Below are positions 28,223 to 37,952 of a stretch of DNA of 64,000 bases, in pieces (position 1 is the first letter of the stretch; every line of letters starts with the position of its first letter). This DNA is from Caballeronia cordobensis (GTDB taxonomy: Bacteria; Pseudomonadota; Gammaproteobacteria; Burkholderiales; Burkholderiaceae), in the NCBI RefSeq assembly GCF_001544575.2, contig NZ_FCNY02000006.1:186001-250000 (forward strand), written 5' to 3'. A program made the translations under genes and the position numbers. The notes beneath the pieces are model-generated. The model made no database searches, was not told where the DNA came from, and saw only the letters and a list, made by a program, of their open reading frames with translations.

Positions 28223-29085
28223 GTTCGACCAGCATGCAGACCACGCAACGCGCCAAGCGCGCACGCGCCGCAAGAAAACGCGCCACGGTATGGCACTTCA
28301 TCGGCCTTGTGATCGTGTTCATGTCGTCGGTGTTTCCGTTCTACTGGATGGTCACGACGAGTCTGAAGAGCCAGTCCGACGCGCTCGCGTATCCGCCGAA
28401 GTGGCTCTTCTCGCCGACGTTCCATCATTATTCGGCGGCGCTCTTCGAGCACGACGTGGCGGGCAGCCTTCTGAACTCGCTCATCATCGCGAGCAGCACG
28501 ACGGTGCTGGCCATTCTGCTCGGCGCGCCTGCCGCGTATGCGCTCGCGCGCTACGAGTTCCGCGGCAAGGAAGACCTGTGGTTCTGGTTCATCTCGAACC
28601 GCATGGTGAGCCCCGTCGTGCTGGCCGTGCCGTTCTTCCTGATCGCGACCAAGCTCGAGCTCGTCGATACGCATATCGTGCTGATCCTGCTCTATCTGAC
28701 GTTCTCGCTGCCGATCGTCGTGTGGATCTGCACGGACCAGTTCCGCAACATTCCGGTCGAGCTGGATGAAGCCGCGCGTCTGGACGGCGCATCGCCGTGG
28801 CGCGTGTTCTGGCGCATCAATCTGCCGCTCGCGATGCCGGGCATCGTCGTCTCGGCGATCTTCGCGTTCATCTTTTCGTGGAACGATCTGCTCTACGCGC
28901 TCGTGCTGACGCGCAGCGACGCGATCACGTCGCCCGTCGCCGCGACGAGCTACATGAGCGGCTATGAATTGCCGTGGGGCGAAATCATGGCGACGGGCAC
29001 GCTGATCGTGCTGCCGATGGTCGTGTTCGCGCTGGCTGTTTCGGGCCGGCTGGTGCAAGGCCTGACGATGGGCGCCGTGAAATAA
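28219..29085 (+). CDS. ABC transporter permease, MalG type
   Basis: A 288-residue inner-membrane protein with six helices and the EAA loop (DEAARLDGASPWRVFWRINLPLAMPG). I chose the GTG at 28219, overlapping the previous stop codon by four bases with GGGAGG upstream. It forms the second half of the importer channel. Confidence 0.88.
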   Translation: MSSTSMQTTQRAKRARAARKRATVWHFIGLVIVFMSSVFPFYWMVTTSLKSQSDALAYPPKWLFSPTFHHYSAALFEHDVAGSLLNSLIIASSTTVLAILLGAPAAYALARYEFRGKEDLWFWFISNRMVSPVVLAVPFFLIATKLELVDTHIVLILLYLTFSLPIVVWICTDQFRNIPVELDEAARLDGASPWRVFWRINLPLAMPGIVVSAIFAFIFSWNDLLYALVLTRSDAITSPVAATSYMSGYELPWGEIMATGTLIVLPMVVFALAVSGRLVQGLTMGAVK

Positions 29086-29117
29086 AATCGCCGCTTTTGA
29101 TTGAACACCGGAGCAAC

Positions 29118-30098
29118 ATGAGCAAGAGCGCACCGCCCATCGCCGTCGCTGAAGCGGACGATTCCATCGATTCGGAGGAAGAGCTGCAGGCGCGCGTCGC
29201 GTGGCATTACTACGTCGGCAATCTGACGCAGCAGGAGATCGCGCAGCGCATCGGCAGCAATCGCGTGCGCGTGAACCGCCTGCTTGCCGCGAGCCGCGAG
29301 TCCGGCCTCGTGCAGATTACGATCAACAGCAAGATCGCGCCGTGCGTTGCGCTGGAAGAAGCGCTCGCGCGGCGCTTCGGGCTCGAATGCGCGGTCGTCG
29401 TGCCCACCGGCGCGAACAACGAGGCGAACAACGCGGCGCTCGGCATCGGCGCGGCCGCGTACTTCGCCAAGCAGATCGTCGCGGGGCAGACCATCGGGCT
29501 CGGCTGGGGCCGCACGATTCGCGCGGTGCTGCGCGCGATGCCGCAGCGCTCGTACGGAGCGGTGTCGGCGGTGTCGCTGCAAGGCGGCTTGTCGCATTGC
29601 CCGAGCATCAACACGTTCGATATCGTCTCCGACTTCGCGGACATCTGCCGCGCCGATGGTTATCTCTTCGCCGCGCCCATCTACGTGAGCAGTCAGAAGG
29701 CGCGCGATGTGATCCTGCAGGAAGAGACCGTGCGCGAGACTTACGAACTCGCACGCAACGCGAATCTCGCGCTGCTCACGTGCGGCGATCTCACCGAATC
29801 GCTCGTGGTGACGTACGGCATCGACAATCCCGAGCAGTTGCGCACGCTGGAAAAAGCGGGCGCGGTCGGCGACATGCTCGGTCATTTCATGGATGAAGAC
29901 GGCGAGCTGATCGATCATCCGCTGAATCGCCGCACGGTGGCGATCGCGCTCGACGACCTGCGCAAGATCAAGCGCGTGATTCTCGTGAGCGGCGGCAAGA
30001 AGAAATTTCATGTGACGCGCGCGGCGTTGCGCGGGCGCTATCCGTCCGTGCTCGTGACCGACGAAGACACGGCGCGGCGTCTGTGCGACGAGCCTTGA
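29118..30098 (+). CDS. SorC/DeoR-type sugar-binding transcriptional regulator
   Basis: A 326-residue regulator. The N-terminal helix-turn-helix is LTQQEIAQRIGSNRVRVNRLLAASRESGLV (about residues 35-64); the rest is the sugar-phosphate-binding domain of the SorC family, which resembles glucosamine-6-phosphate isomerase folds. GGAG precedes the ATG. It lies inside the polyol operon and probably senses a phosphorylated or free polyol, acting on the promoter at 25769-25803 and perhaps the divergent ATPase gene. Confidence 0.87.
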   Translation: MSKSAPPIAVAEADDSIDSEEELQARVAWHYYVGNLTQQEIAQRIGSNRVRVNRLLAASRESGLVQITINSKIAPCVALEEALARRFGLECAVVVPTGANNEANNAALGIGAAAYFAKQIVAGQTIGLGWGRTIRAVLRAMPQRSYGAVSAVSLQGGLSHCPSINTFDIVSDFADICRADGYLFAAPIYVSSQKARDVILQEETVRETYELARNANLALLTCGDLTESLVVTYGIDNPEQLRTLEKAGAVGDMLGHFMDEDGELIDHPLNRRTVAIALDDLRKIKRVILVSGGKKKFHVTRAALRGRYPSVLVTDEDTARRLCDEP

Positions 30099-30108
30099 AG
30101 ACCACACC

Positions 30109-30852
30109 ATGACCATCGACAGAAACCGCGAGTTCGCGGGCAAGACCGTGCTCGTCACGGGCGCGGGCAAGGGCATCGGCCATGCGACGGTGCATTTGCT
30201 GATCGAACGCGGCGCGCGCGTGATCGCGCTGAGCCGCAGCGCCGCCGATCTCGATGCCCTGAAGGCGGAAGCGGGCTGCGACACCATCGCCGTCGATCTC
30301 GCCGATGCGCACGCCGCGCGTGAGGCCGCGCGCGCCGTGCAGCCCGTCGATCTGCTCGTGAACAACGCGGGCATCGCCGTGCTCGAATCGTTTCTCGACA
30401 CGAGCGTCGAAGCCTTCGATCTCACGATCAACGTGAACCTGCGCGCCGCGATGATCGTCGCGCAAGAGTGCGCGAAAAGCATGATCGCGCGCGGCGCGGG
30501 CGGCTCGATCGTCAATGTGTCGAGCTTGTCCGCGAACGTCGGCTTCGCGCTGCATGCGGCGTATTGCGCATCCAAAGGCGGGCTGGACGCGATGACGCGC
30601 GTGATGGCGACCGAACTCGGCCCGCATGGCATTCGCGTGAACGCCGTGCTGCCGACCGTCACGATGACGCCGATGGGCGAGCGCGCCTGGAGCGATCCCG
30701 CCAAATCCGCGCCCATGCTCGCGCGCATTCCGATGAACCGTTTCGTCGAGCCGGTGGAAGTGGCGCGCACCATCGCCTATCTGCTTGGCGACGATTCGAG
30801 CATGGTGAGCGGTGTCAGCTTATTGGTCGATGGCGGATTCCAGTCCTGCTGA
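30109..30852 (+). CDS. SDR family polyol dehydrogenase / carbonyl reductase
   Basis: A 247-residue SDR resembling L-xylulose reductase and other sugar-alcohol SDRs: TGAGKGIG at the N-terminus, NNAGIAV, a Ser...YCASKGG catalytic set and the C-terminal LVDGGF. It starts ten bases after the regulator stop. It likely interconverts a polyol and a ketose after uptake by the ABC importer. Confidence 0.82.
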   Translation: MTIDRNREFAGKTVLVTGAGKGIGHATVHLLIERGARVIALSRSAADLDALKAEAGCDTIAVDLADAHAAREAARAVQPVDLLVNNAGIAVLESFLDTSVEAFDLTINVNLRAAMIVAQECAKSMIARGAGGSIVNVSSLSANVGFALHAAYCASKGGLDAMTRVMATELGPHGIRVNAVLPTVTMTPMGERAWSDPAKSAPMLARIPMNRFVEPVEVARTIAYLLGDDSSMVSGVSLLVDGGFQSC

Positions 30853-30883
30853 ACCCGCCTATTTCTCTATCAAAGGAACGACG

Positions 30884-31921
30884 ATGGAAGCACTGGTTCT
30901 CGAGGAAGCGAAACGCATCAGCTTGCGTCCGTTCAGCTTGCCGCAGGTCGTGGGACCGCGCGACGTGCGCATCAAAATTCATACGGTGGGCATTTGCGGC
31001 AGCGACATTCATTACTATCAGCATGGCCGCATCGGGCCGTTCGTCGTGAACGAGCCGATGGTGCTCGGGCACGAAGCATCGGGCACGGTCGTCGAGGTCG
31101 GCGATGAGGTGAAGCATCTGAAAGCGGGCGATCGCGTGTGCATGGAGCCGGGCGTGCCGGACATGGAATCGCGCGCGTCGCGCGAAGGCCTCTATAACCT
31201 CGATCCCAAAGTGCGCTTCTGGGCGACGCCGCCCGTGCATGGCTGCCTCGCGCCCTACGTCGTGCACCCGGCTGCGTTCACCTACAAGCTGCCCGATAAC
31301 GTGAGCTTCGCGGAAGGCGCGATCGTCGAGCCGCTATCCATTGGCTTGCAGGCTGCGAAGAAGGCCGCGATCAAGCCGGGCGATGTCGCCGTCGTGCTGG
31401 GGGCGGGCACCATCGGCATGATGTGCGCGCTGGCCGCGCTCGCGGGCGGATGCAGCCGCGCGATCGTGTGCGATCTCGTGCCGGAGAAGCTCGAACTCAT
31501 CGGCGGCGTGCAGGGCGTGACCGCGGTGAATATCCGCGATAAACGCGTGCTCGACGTGGTGCATGAACTGACCGATGGCTGGGGCGCGAATATCGTGTTC
31601 GAGGCGAGCGGCAACGAAAAGGCATTCGACGGCATCGTCGATCTGCTGTGTCCGGGCGGCTGTCTCGTGCTCGTCGGCATGCCGCAGCATGCGATTCCTC
31701 TCGATGTCGTCGCGGTCCAGATCAAGGAAGCGCGCATCGAATCCGTGTTCCGTTACGCGAATATCTTCCCGCGCGCGATCCAGTTGATCGCGTCGGGCAA
31801 GCTCGACGTGAAGCCGTTCATCTCGCGCACGTTCCCGTTCGCGGAAGGCATCAAGGCTTTCGAGGAAGCGGCGAGCGGCGTGCCGACCGATGTGAAGGTG
31901 CAGATCGTACTGGAAGCGTGA
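30884..31921 (+). CDS. Zinc-dependent polyol dehydrogenase (xylitol/sorbitol dehydrogenase family)
   Basis: A 345-residue medium-chain dehydrogenase with [17 protein letters not shown] and EPLSIG (catalytic zinc ligands) and a GAGTIG nucleotide-binding turn. It keeps the family landmarks EPGVP and FWATPPVHG, but the four structural-zinc cysteines that lie between them in bacterial homologues are absent (the stretch reads [18 protein letters not shown]). It should oxidise a polyol at C2 with NAD. AAGGA precedes the ATG. Confidence 0.83.
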   Translation: MEALVLEEAKRISLRPFSLPQVVGPRDVRIKIHTVGICGSDIHYYQHGRIGPFVVNEPMVLGHEASGTVVEVGDEVKHLKAGDRVCMEPGVPDMESRASREGLYNLDPKVRFWATPPVHGCLAPYVVHPAAFTYKLPDNVSFAEGAIVEPLSIGLQAAKKAAIKPGDVAVVLGAGTIGMMCALAALAGGCSRAIVCDLVPEKLELIGGVQGVTAVNIRDKRVLDVVHELTDGWGANIVFEASGNEKAFDGIVDLLCPGGCLVLVGMPQHAIPLDVVAVQIKEARIESVFRYANIFPRAIQLIASGKLDVKPFISRTFPFAEGIKAFEEAASGVPTDVKVQIVLEA

Positions 31922-31954
31922 ATCGCAACGCACATCACAACAGGGAGACACGTC

Positions 31955-33028
31955 ATGGCCGACGAACAAATGACGGCGATCGTATGCCGCGCGCCGAAGG
32001 ATTATCGTGTGGAACGCGTGCAGCGCCCGCGTGCCGCGCGAAACGAAGTCGTGATTCGCATTGCCGCATGCGGCATCTGCGCGAGCGACTGCAAATGCTG
32101 GTCGGGCGCGAAGATGTTCTGGGGCGGCCCGAATCCGTGGGTGAAAGCGCCGGTGATTCCGGGGCACGAATTCTTCGGTTATGTGGACGAGCTAGGCGAA
32201 GGCGCGGAAGACCATTTCGGCGTGAAAAAGGGTGACCGGGTTATCGCCGAGCAGATCGTGCCGTGCGCGAAGTGCCGCTATTGCAAATCGGGCGAATACT
32301 GGATGTGCGAGGTTCATAACATCTTCGGCTTTCAGCGCGAAGTGGCCGATGGCGGCATGGCCGAATACATGCGCTTTCCGCCGACGGCCATCGTGCATAA
32401 GATTCCCGACGGCATTTCGCTGGAAGACGCGGCGATCATCGAGCCGCTCGCATGCGCGATTCATACGGTGAATCGCGGCGATATCCAGTTGAGCGATGTC
32501 GTCGTGATCGCGGGGGCGGGGCCGCTCGGGCTGATGATGACGCAGGTCGCGCATCTCAAGACGCCGAAGAAGCTCGTCGTGATCGATCTCGTCGAGGAAC
32601 GTCTTGCGCTGGCGCGCGAATATGGCGCGGATATCACGATCAATCCGAAGACCGACGACGCGCTGGAAACGACTCGCTCGATCACGGATCGCTACGGCTG
32701 CGACGTGTATATCGAAACGACGGGTGTGCCGGCGGGCGTGTCGCAGGGGCTGGAGTTGATCCGCAAGCTCGGCCGCTTCGTCGAGTTCTCGGTGTTCGGC
32801 GCCGATACGACGGTGGACTGGTCGATCATCGGCGATCGAAAGGAACTCGACGTGCGCGGTGCGCATCTCGGGCCGTATTGCTATCCCATTGCGATCGATC
32901 TGCTCGCGCGCGGCCTGGTGACGTCGAAGGGCATCGTCACACACGGCTTCACGCTCGATGAATGGGACGAGGCGATCAAGATCGCGAATTCGCTCGACTC
33001 GATCAAGGTGCTGCTCAAGCCGAAGTGA
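31955..33028 (+). CDS. Zinc-dependent dehydrogenase, erythritol/L-threitol dehydrogenase-like
   Basis: A 357-residue medium-chain dehydrogenase with GICASDCKCW, PGHEFFG, a full structural zinc set (CAKCRYCKSGEYWMC) and GAGPLG. The FWGGPNPWVKAPVIPGHE stretch resembles bacterial erythritol/L-threitol dehydrogenases. Last gene of the polyol operon. The four-carbon polyol assignment rests on remembered family resemblance and is the least certain part. Confidence 0.7.
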   Translation: MADEQMTAIVCRAPKDYRVERVQRPRAARNEVVIRIAACGICASDCKCWSGAKMFWGGPNPWVKAPVIPGHEFFGYVDELGEGAEDHFGVKKGDRVIAEQIVPCAKCRYCKSGEYWMCEVHNIFGFQREVADGGMAEYMRFPPTAIVHKIPDGISLEDAAIIEPLACAIHTVNRGDIQLSDVVVIAGAGPLGLMMTQVAHLKTPKKLVVIDLVEERLALAREYGADITINPKTDDALETTRSITDRYGCDVYIETTGVPAGVSQGLELIRKLGRFVEFSVFGADTTVDWSIIGDRKELDVRGAHLGPYCYPIAIDLLARGLVTSKGIVTHGFTLDEWDEAIKIANSLDSIKVLLKPK

Positions 33029-33040
33029 GCGAAGGCGCGT

Positions 33041-33406
33041 TCAGAAGGGCACTTCGCCGACGTGCCACAGCACGCCGGACGGATCGAACACGAAGCCGAC
33101 TTTCATGCCCCAGCTCTGCATCGCGGGCGCCCGCGCGGGATTGACGCCGAACTCGCTCGCGAGTGCCTCGGGATTCATCTCGCGCCACCAGGCGTCGACA
33201 TCGCGCACGAGCAGTTGCAGCATGCAGTTTTCCGCGAATTCCTTCACATAGAAATTCTGAAGAATGAAGCTGAAGCTGCCGGCTTTCATCATCGCAATGT
33301 CGTCGTCCTGATGCGTGATGCGAAACCCCAGGGCTTCGTAAAAGCGTTTGGACAGTGCGAAGTCTTGTGCCGGAACGAAAGGGCGCAGCGCGAGAATTTG
33401 GCTCAT
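33041..33406 (-). CDS. VOC/glyoxalase fold protein
   Basis: A 121-residue protein of the vicinal-oxygen-chelate fold, the single-domain bleomycin-resistance/glyoxalase type (RPFVPAQDFALSKRFYEALGFRI ... GVNPARAPAMQSWGMKVGFVFDPSGVLWHV). It is convergent with the polyol operon, 12 bp away. Ligand or reaction unknown. Confidence 0.75.
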   Translation of the reverse strand: MSQILALRPFVPAQDFALSKRFYEALGFRITHQDDDIAMMKAGSFSFILQNFYVKEFAENCMLQLLVRDVDAWWREMNPEALASEFGVNPARAPAMQSWGMKVGFVFDPSGVLWHVGEVPF

Positions 33407-33455
33407 CGTGAAAGCTCAGCGTGACGGGAGCGCACAGTGTAACGCCCCCGCCCGC

Positions 33456-34535
33456 TCAAAGCCCCGATGCGTGCAGGAAGATCTGATTGAACATCTTGTT
33501 CCACTGGCCGCGCTCCTGCATCGTCATGGCGGGATCGACGAGCGCGACGTTGACGCCCTGCATCGGCGAAGCGACATTGCGATTGGTCGGTACATAATCG
33601 CGCGAGACGAGAATGCGCTGTGCATCGACGGAAAGCAGATAGTCGTAGAGCAGCAGCGCGGCGGCCGGATGCGGCGCATGCGTGAGCAGCGCGACGCCGT
33701 TCGCGCGGGCCGCCGCCGGCTGCAACACGAACCAGTCGATTGGCGCGCCTCGGCGCTTCGCCTGTGCGGGCATGTAGTTATAGACTTCGAGCGCGAGCGG
33801 CACTTCGCCGGCGACCACGAGGTTATTCAAAAGCGAATTGCCCGTGCGCGCGGCCACGCCATTCGTATCGACGAGTGTGCGGAAAAATTCGATGCCTTTG
33901 TCGCGGCCCATCTGCGTCGCGACCGTCGCGAACCAGTCGGCGCTTTTTGCTTCGATGCCGAGCTTGCCTTTCCAGTGCGAGGCGAGCAGGTCGTCATAGC
34001 TTTTCGGCAGATCGGCGGGTTTGATGAGACGCGTGTTGTACGCCTGAACCCAGACGGACAGCATCGTCGATGCCCATTGCCGATGCACGGGCACCACGTG
34101 GGGCGCGAGTTCCGCGAGCACCGGCGATGACACCGGCGTGAGCAGCTTTTCGCGCCGCAAGGCATCGAGATACGACGAGCCGGTATGCACCGCATCGACG
34201 ATATAGCGATGCCCCTGCGATTCCGCGACGATACGCTGCACCACTTGCTCGTCGCCGGCACGCCAGATATTCACCTTGATGCCATAGCGCGCCTCGAACG
34301 GATCGATAAGCGGCGCGACGTCCGGCTGTGCGATCGACGTGTAGAAGTTCAGCTCGCCTTCTTCCTTTGCGGCGGCGAGAATCTTTTCGGCGCGGTCCGG
34401 GCCTTCGTAGGATGCGAGCGCGAGGTTCGGCTGCGGCTGCGATTGCTTCGCGCACGCCGCGAGCGGCAGGCCCGCAGCGCCGAGCGCGAGCGCAGCGCCG
34501 GCAAGACGCATCACGTCTCTTCTCGTCGTTGACAT
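33456..34535 (-). CDS. Orphan ABC-type substrate-binding lipoprotein (iron/polyamine receptor family)
   Basis: A 359-residue extracellular binding protein of the Fe(III)/spermidine cluster. The N-terminus combines a twin-arginine-like TTRRDVMRL with a lipobox LAAC (Cys28), so it should be an inner-membrane-anchored periplasmic lipoprotein. The body contains AAKEEGELNFYTS and PLALEVYNYMP typical of this cluster. No permease or ATPase is nearby; it is last in a same-strand run with an aldo/keto reductase and a Rieske oxygenase. Start chosen at 34535, since the longer frame overlaps the reductase gene. Confidence 0.78.
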   Translation of the reverse strand: MSTTRRDVMRLAGAALALGAAGLPLAACAKQSQPQPNLALASYEGPDRAEKILAAAKEEGELNFYTSIAQPDVAPLIDPFEARYGIKVNIWRAGDEQVVQRIVAESQGHRYIVDAVHTGSSYLDALRREKLLTPVSSPVLAELAPHVVPVHRQWASTMLSVWVQAYNTRLIKPADLPKSYDDLLASHWKGKLGIEAKSADWFATVATQMGRDKGIEFFRTLVDTNGVAARTGNSLLNNLVVAGEVPLALEVYNYMPAQAKRRGAPIDWFVLQPAAARANGVALLTHAPHPAAALLLYDYLLSVDAQRILVSRDYVPTNRNVASPMQGVNVALVDPAMTMQERGQWNKMFNQIFLHASGL

Positions 34536-34588
34536 GGGGCGCTCATCTCCTTTGCGTCGGTTTGATTGTAGGCGCGAGACACTCGTCA

Positions 34589-35611
34589 TCATGACGCCGT
34601 TTCGGCGAAATTGCTTTGCCATACGCGTTCGAGCCGCGCGTTGAGATCGTCGGGGAACGGGCCCATTCCGGAGACGGCGCAGAGCTCTTTCAATTGTTCC
34701 ATCGACGAGAATCCGCCGAGCGCTGTTGTTACGCCCGGATGCGCGAGCACGAAGCGAAACGCGGCCTGGGCGAGCGTGATGCCCGATTCGCGCGCGAGGA
34801 AGCTTACGCGTGCGGCGCGTTCGCGCATCCTGGTTGCGTCGGAAGCGTTACCGGAAATATCGCGTGCAAGCGGATGATGCGCCTCGCCCGCGATACTTTG
34901 ATCCGACAGAAAGCCCCGCGCGAGCACACTGTAAATCGCCGCGCCCGTGCCGGCTTTGCGCGCATCGTCGAGTACGGCGCCGCCGTCTTTATCGACGGCG
35001 AGGTTGGCGGGCAGCACCATGCCCGCGCTGGGATTGAGCAGCGTATAGGGAACATTTAGCATGCCAAATTGAAAATTTGCGAGCAGTTCACGCACATGAG
35101 GCGCATCGTTGCCGCGACAGACGAAGCCCACGTGCGCAACCTTGCCCGCATCGACGAGACGACGCATGCCTTCGAGCGCGCCGCGCGGCCCGAGAAAATG
35201 CTGCACGCCCAGCGTGTGATAGTCGCGGTCCACGGGCGCGTGCGCGCCTGCAACGGGCGCATTGTGAATCTGCAACACGTCCAGACGATCGACGCCCAGT
35301 GCTTTCAGGCTCGATTCCGCCGAACGCACGACATGCCCCGCGATATCGTCGAGATTTTCCGCGCGTATTTCGACTTTCGAGTTGATGAGCGGCCGCGCGC
35401 TCAAGGTGTGCAGCACGCGGCCAAGGTTCGCTTCGGCGCCGATATAGTCGGGCGCGACATCGAAGTAGTTAATGCCCGCTTCGAGCGCAGCCTCGACGAT
35501 GCGCAACTGCTCGTCGAAGCTGCCGCGCACCATCAGACCCGCATTGCCGCCGCAGCCGAAACCGATCTCGGACACCTTCAGACCGGTGCGGCCCATGCTT
35601 CTGTATTTCAT
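34589..35611 (-). CDS. Aldo/keto reductase
   Basis: A 340-residue TIM-barrel oxidoreductase. The tetrad appears as FDVAPDY (Asp and Tyr), NSKVEI (Lys) and LQIHN (His). NADPH-dependent reduction of an aldehyde or ketone is expected. It sits 21 bp after the Rieske oxygenase gene, so it may process the oxygenase product. Confidence 0.85.
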   Translation of the reverse strand: MKYRSMGRTGLKVSEIGFGCGGNAGLMVRGSFDEQLRIVEAALEAGINYFDVAPDYIGAEANLGRVLHTLSARPLINSKVEIRAENLDDIAGHVVRSAESSLKALGVDRLDVLQIHNAPVAGAHAPVDRDYHTLGVQHFLGPRGALEGMRRLVDAGKVAHVGFVCRGNDAPHVRELLANFQFGMLNVPYTLLNPSAGMVLPANLAVDKDGGAVLDDARKAGTGAAIYSVLARGFLSDQSIAGEAHHPLARDISGNASDATRMRERAARVSFLARESGITLAQAAFRFVLAHPGVTTALGGFSSMEQLKELCAVSGMGPFPDDLNARLERVWQSNFAETAS

Positions 35612-35632
35612 CGCGAGCCTCGCTGTGCGTGA

Positions 35633-36976
35633 TCAGGTCGTGCTCGCGCTGGCTTCGCGCGCGGCGATCTCCGCTTCCTCGATGCGGCGATGCAAGTCCT
35701 TCACGTCTTCGATGATCGGGCCATAGCGGTCCGCGTCGTCATTGAAGAAGCCGCGATGATAGAGCTTGCGAAAGTTATGCTTGAGCAGCGGCTTGCTGTA
35801 ATCCGGTGCTTCGCCCGAACCGTAGATGATGTCCGGCGACGCATCGCGCCAGAAGTTGATCGGCTCCAGTCCTTCTTCCACGCGGCGAATCTGCTCGTCG
35901 AGCTGCTTGCGCAACAGCACGATGGGAATGTCGGTGCGGCCGAGCAGTTCCTGCGAGCGATCGGTGATCGCGCCTTGCGCGTCCCAGACGAGCGCGTCTT
36001 GTGCGAGCACATAATCGAGGATCGGCCTGCCGTTCTCGTCATGACGCGGCGGCTCGTACCACGGCACGCTGTCCTGCGCGGGCGCTTCGACGCCCGGCGG
36101 CGCGGCATAGACCTGGTAGCAGATGTGATACGTATGCTCGTCGTCGATCGGCACGCGAATCTGATACTCGCTGCGCGGTGCGCCGGTCTTGCCCGTCTGC
36201 GTGAAGAACGGGAAGATCACCGTCGAATGCTCGCGCGTGTAGTCTTCGTCCGCGCCGAGATCCTTCGAATAGCGCACGCCCTTTGAAATGCCGTGCTGGC
36301 TCGGGTTCGCATACAGCTCCTTGATGCCGATGCCCGTTTTCAACCGCGTATGCAAGGTGTGCTCCGCGCGCGCGGCGGCTTCTTCGTAACGTCCCTGCTT
36401 TTCCAGCACGTACTGGAACATGTGACCGTGCGCCCATGCGCTGTGCGTCGGGTCGCCGGTGTTCTCATGACATTGCAGCCAGTTGCAGTCGATCTTCATG
36501 ATCGCGATCTGGCGAATCGCATTCGGCCACACGAACAGGTCCCAGCGAGGCAGCGCGGGCGCGGGCTGCGGGCCGAGATACGCGAACACGAGACCGCCGA
36601 GTTCCTGCACCGGATACGCCTTCAGCTTCTGCCTGATCTCGCCGCGCGGCGTGGCCTCCATCGGCCGCTCGACGCATTTGCCTTCCTGGTTGAAGAGCCA
36701 GCCGTGATACGGACAGCGCAGACCGCACTCGTCCGGAATACCGAACTTCAGATCGACATTGCGATGCAGGCAACGATCGCCGATCAGGCCGAGCGTGCCG
36801 CTTTTGTCCTCATAGAGCACGAGATCCTCGCCGAGCACGCGCACCTTGTGCACGGGGTTTTCTTCGTCGAGCTGCGAATAGGGCGCAATGGGAATCCAGT
36901 AGCGCCGCATCAGTTCGCCGCCCGGCGTGCCCGGGCCGACGCGCGTGAGTCGTTCGTTCATCGCTGCACTCAGCAT
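35633..36976 (-). CDS. Rieske non-haem iron oxygenase, phthalate-dioxygenase type (module A)
   Basis: A 447-residue alpha subunit. The Rieske [2Fe-2S] ligands are C69-x-H71 and C88-x-x-H91; the mononuclear iron site is D175-x-x-H178-x4-H183 with bridging residues in HENTGDPTH. The N-terminus (ERLTRVGPGTPGGELMRRYW) is the signature of phthalate/phenoxybenzoate-type oxygenases that have no beta subunit. It needs a ferredoxin-type reductase, most likely the one at 37953-38918. It is divergent from an IclR regulator and begins a three-gene run. Confidence 0.9.
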   Translation of the reverse strand: MLSAAMNERLTRVGPGTPGGELMRRYWIPIAPYSQLDEENPVHKVRVLGEDLVLYEDKSGTLGLIGDRCLHRNVDLKFGIPDECGLRCPYHGWLFNQEGKCVERPMEATPRGEIRQKLKAYPVQELGGLVFAYLGPQPAPALPRWDLFVWPNAIRQIAIMKIDCNWLQCHENTGDPTHSAWAHGHMFQYVLEKQGRYEEAAARAEHTLHTRLKTGIGIKELYANPSQHGISKGVRYSKDLGADEDYTREHSTVIFPFFTQTGKTGAPRSEYQIRVPIDDEHTYHICYQVYAAPPGVEAPAQDSVPWYEPPRHDENGRPILDYVLAQDALVWDAQGAITDRSQELLGRTDIPIVLLRKQLDEQIRRVEEGLEPINFWRDASPDIIYGSGEAPDYSKPLLKHNFRKLYHRGFFNDDADRYGPIIEDVKDLHRRIEEAEIAAREASASTT

Positions 36977-37042
36977 GTTCCGTCTCCGTGTTCAGGTGGA
37001 TGCAGATTAGGGTTCGCATGGCGTTCTGACAAGCGGCACAAA

Positions 37043-37077
37043 TTCTGTTGGACAGAACCACGGTCGCGGGCTATAAA
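37043..37077 (+). promoter_or_regulatory. Promoter and palindromic operator of the module A IclR gene
   Basis: A perfect palindrome TTCTGT-TGG-ACAGAA lies at 37043-37057, 15 bp long, the usual size of IclR-family sites. It overlaps TTGGAC (37048-37053), a -35-like box spaced 18 bp from TATAAA (37072-37077). The site could control both the IclR gene and the divergent Rieske operon. Confidence 0.65.
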
Positions 37078-37112
37078 TTGCGTCATGAATCAGCTTTTGA
37101 GGAGACGAAGCG

Positions 37113-37910
37113 ATGAACCTCGAACACCCGATGCAGGCAGTGCAGACGGACGCATCATTCGATGACACCCACGAAGCCGACGACAAGCGCCCGCGCGTCG
37201 AAGCGGTCGAACGTTCGCTCGCGCTTCTGCAATGCTTCCGGCTTCCCGGCGAAGCGCTTTCACTCGCGGTGCTCGCGCAGCGCTCCGGTTTCTACAAGAG
37301 CACGATCCTGCGGCTATGCGCATCGCTCGTGCATATGCGCTTTCTGGAGCGCGACGCGAGCGGCCAGTTCACGCTGGGGCCGGAATTGCGGCGCCTCGGC
37401 GCACTGAGCCAGGCCGATGTGAGTCTCGAAGACCTGGTGCGTCCCGCCTTGCAAAAGCTATCGACTTTCACCCGCGAGACCGCATCGTTTTACGTGCGGG
37501 ATGGCGACGAGCGCATCTGTCTTTATCGCGTGAATTCGCCGCGTTCGGCGCGGCATCACCTCGACGAAGGCTCGCGGCATTCGCTCAAGGGCGGCGCGGC
37601 GGGCCGCGTGTTGTGGGCTTTCGATCCGCAGTCGCGCGGCGAGGAATCGAGCATGCCGGTGCGCTCGCGCGGCTGGGTCGTATCGAAGGGCGATCGCGAT
37701 CCCGATCTTGCCGCGGTCGCGGTTCCGCTTTTGAACGAGCGCGGCGAATTGCTTGGCGCGCTGACGGTATCGGGCTTGCTCACGCGCTTCACGACGGATC
37801 AGGTGAAGGTGTTCCGCAAGATGCTGCTCGATACGGCTGCCGCGCTCAAGCCGCGGCTGCCGATGAAGAGCGTGCTCACGAGCGTGACGCGTCGCGCCAA
37901 TCAAGATTGA
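37113..37910 (+). CDS. IclR family transcriptional regulator (module A)
   Basis: A 265-residue regulator with an N-terminal winged helix-turn-helix (LSLAVLAQRSGFYKSTILRLCASLVHMRFLER, about residues 50-81) and a C-terminal ligand-binding GAF-like domain. Located between the Rieske oxygenase (divergent) and its probable reductase (42 bp downstream), it most likely senses the aromatic substrate and controls both. Confidence 0.87.
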   Translation: MNLEHPMQAVQTDASFDDTHEADDKRPRVEAVERSLALLQCFRLPGEALSLAVLAQRSGFYKSTILRLCASLVHMRFLERDASGQFTLGPELRRLGALSQADVSLEDLVRPALQKLSTFTRETASFYVRDGDERICLYRVNSPRSARHHLDEGSRHSLKGGAAGRVLWAFDPQSRGEESSMPVRSRGWVVSKGDRDPDLAAVAVPLLNERGELLGALTVSGLLTRFTTDQVKVFRKMLLDTAAALKPRLPMKSVLTSVTRRANQD

Positions 37911-37952
37911 ACTCGCGGCGCGACTAAGCCGCACGTATGGAGGAGTGGTTTC

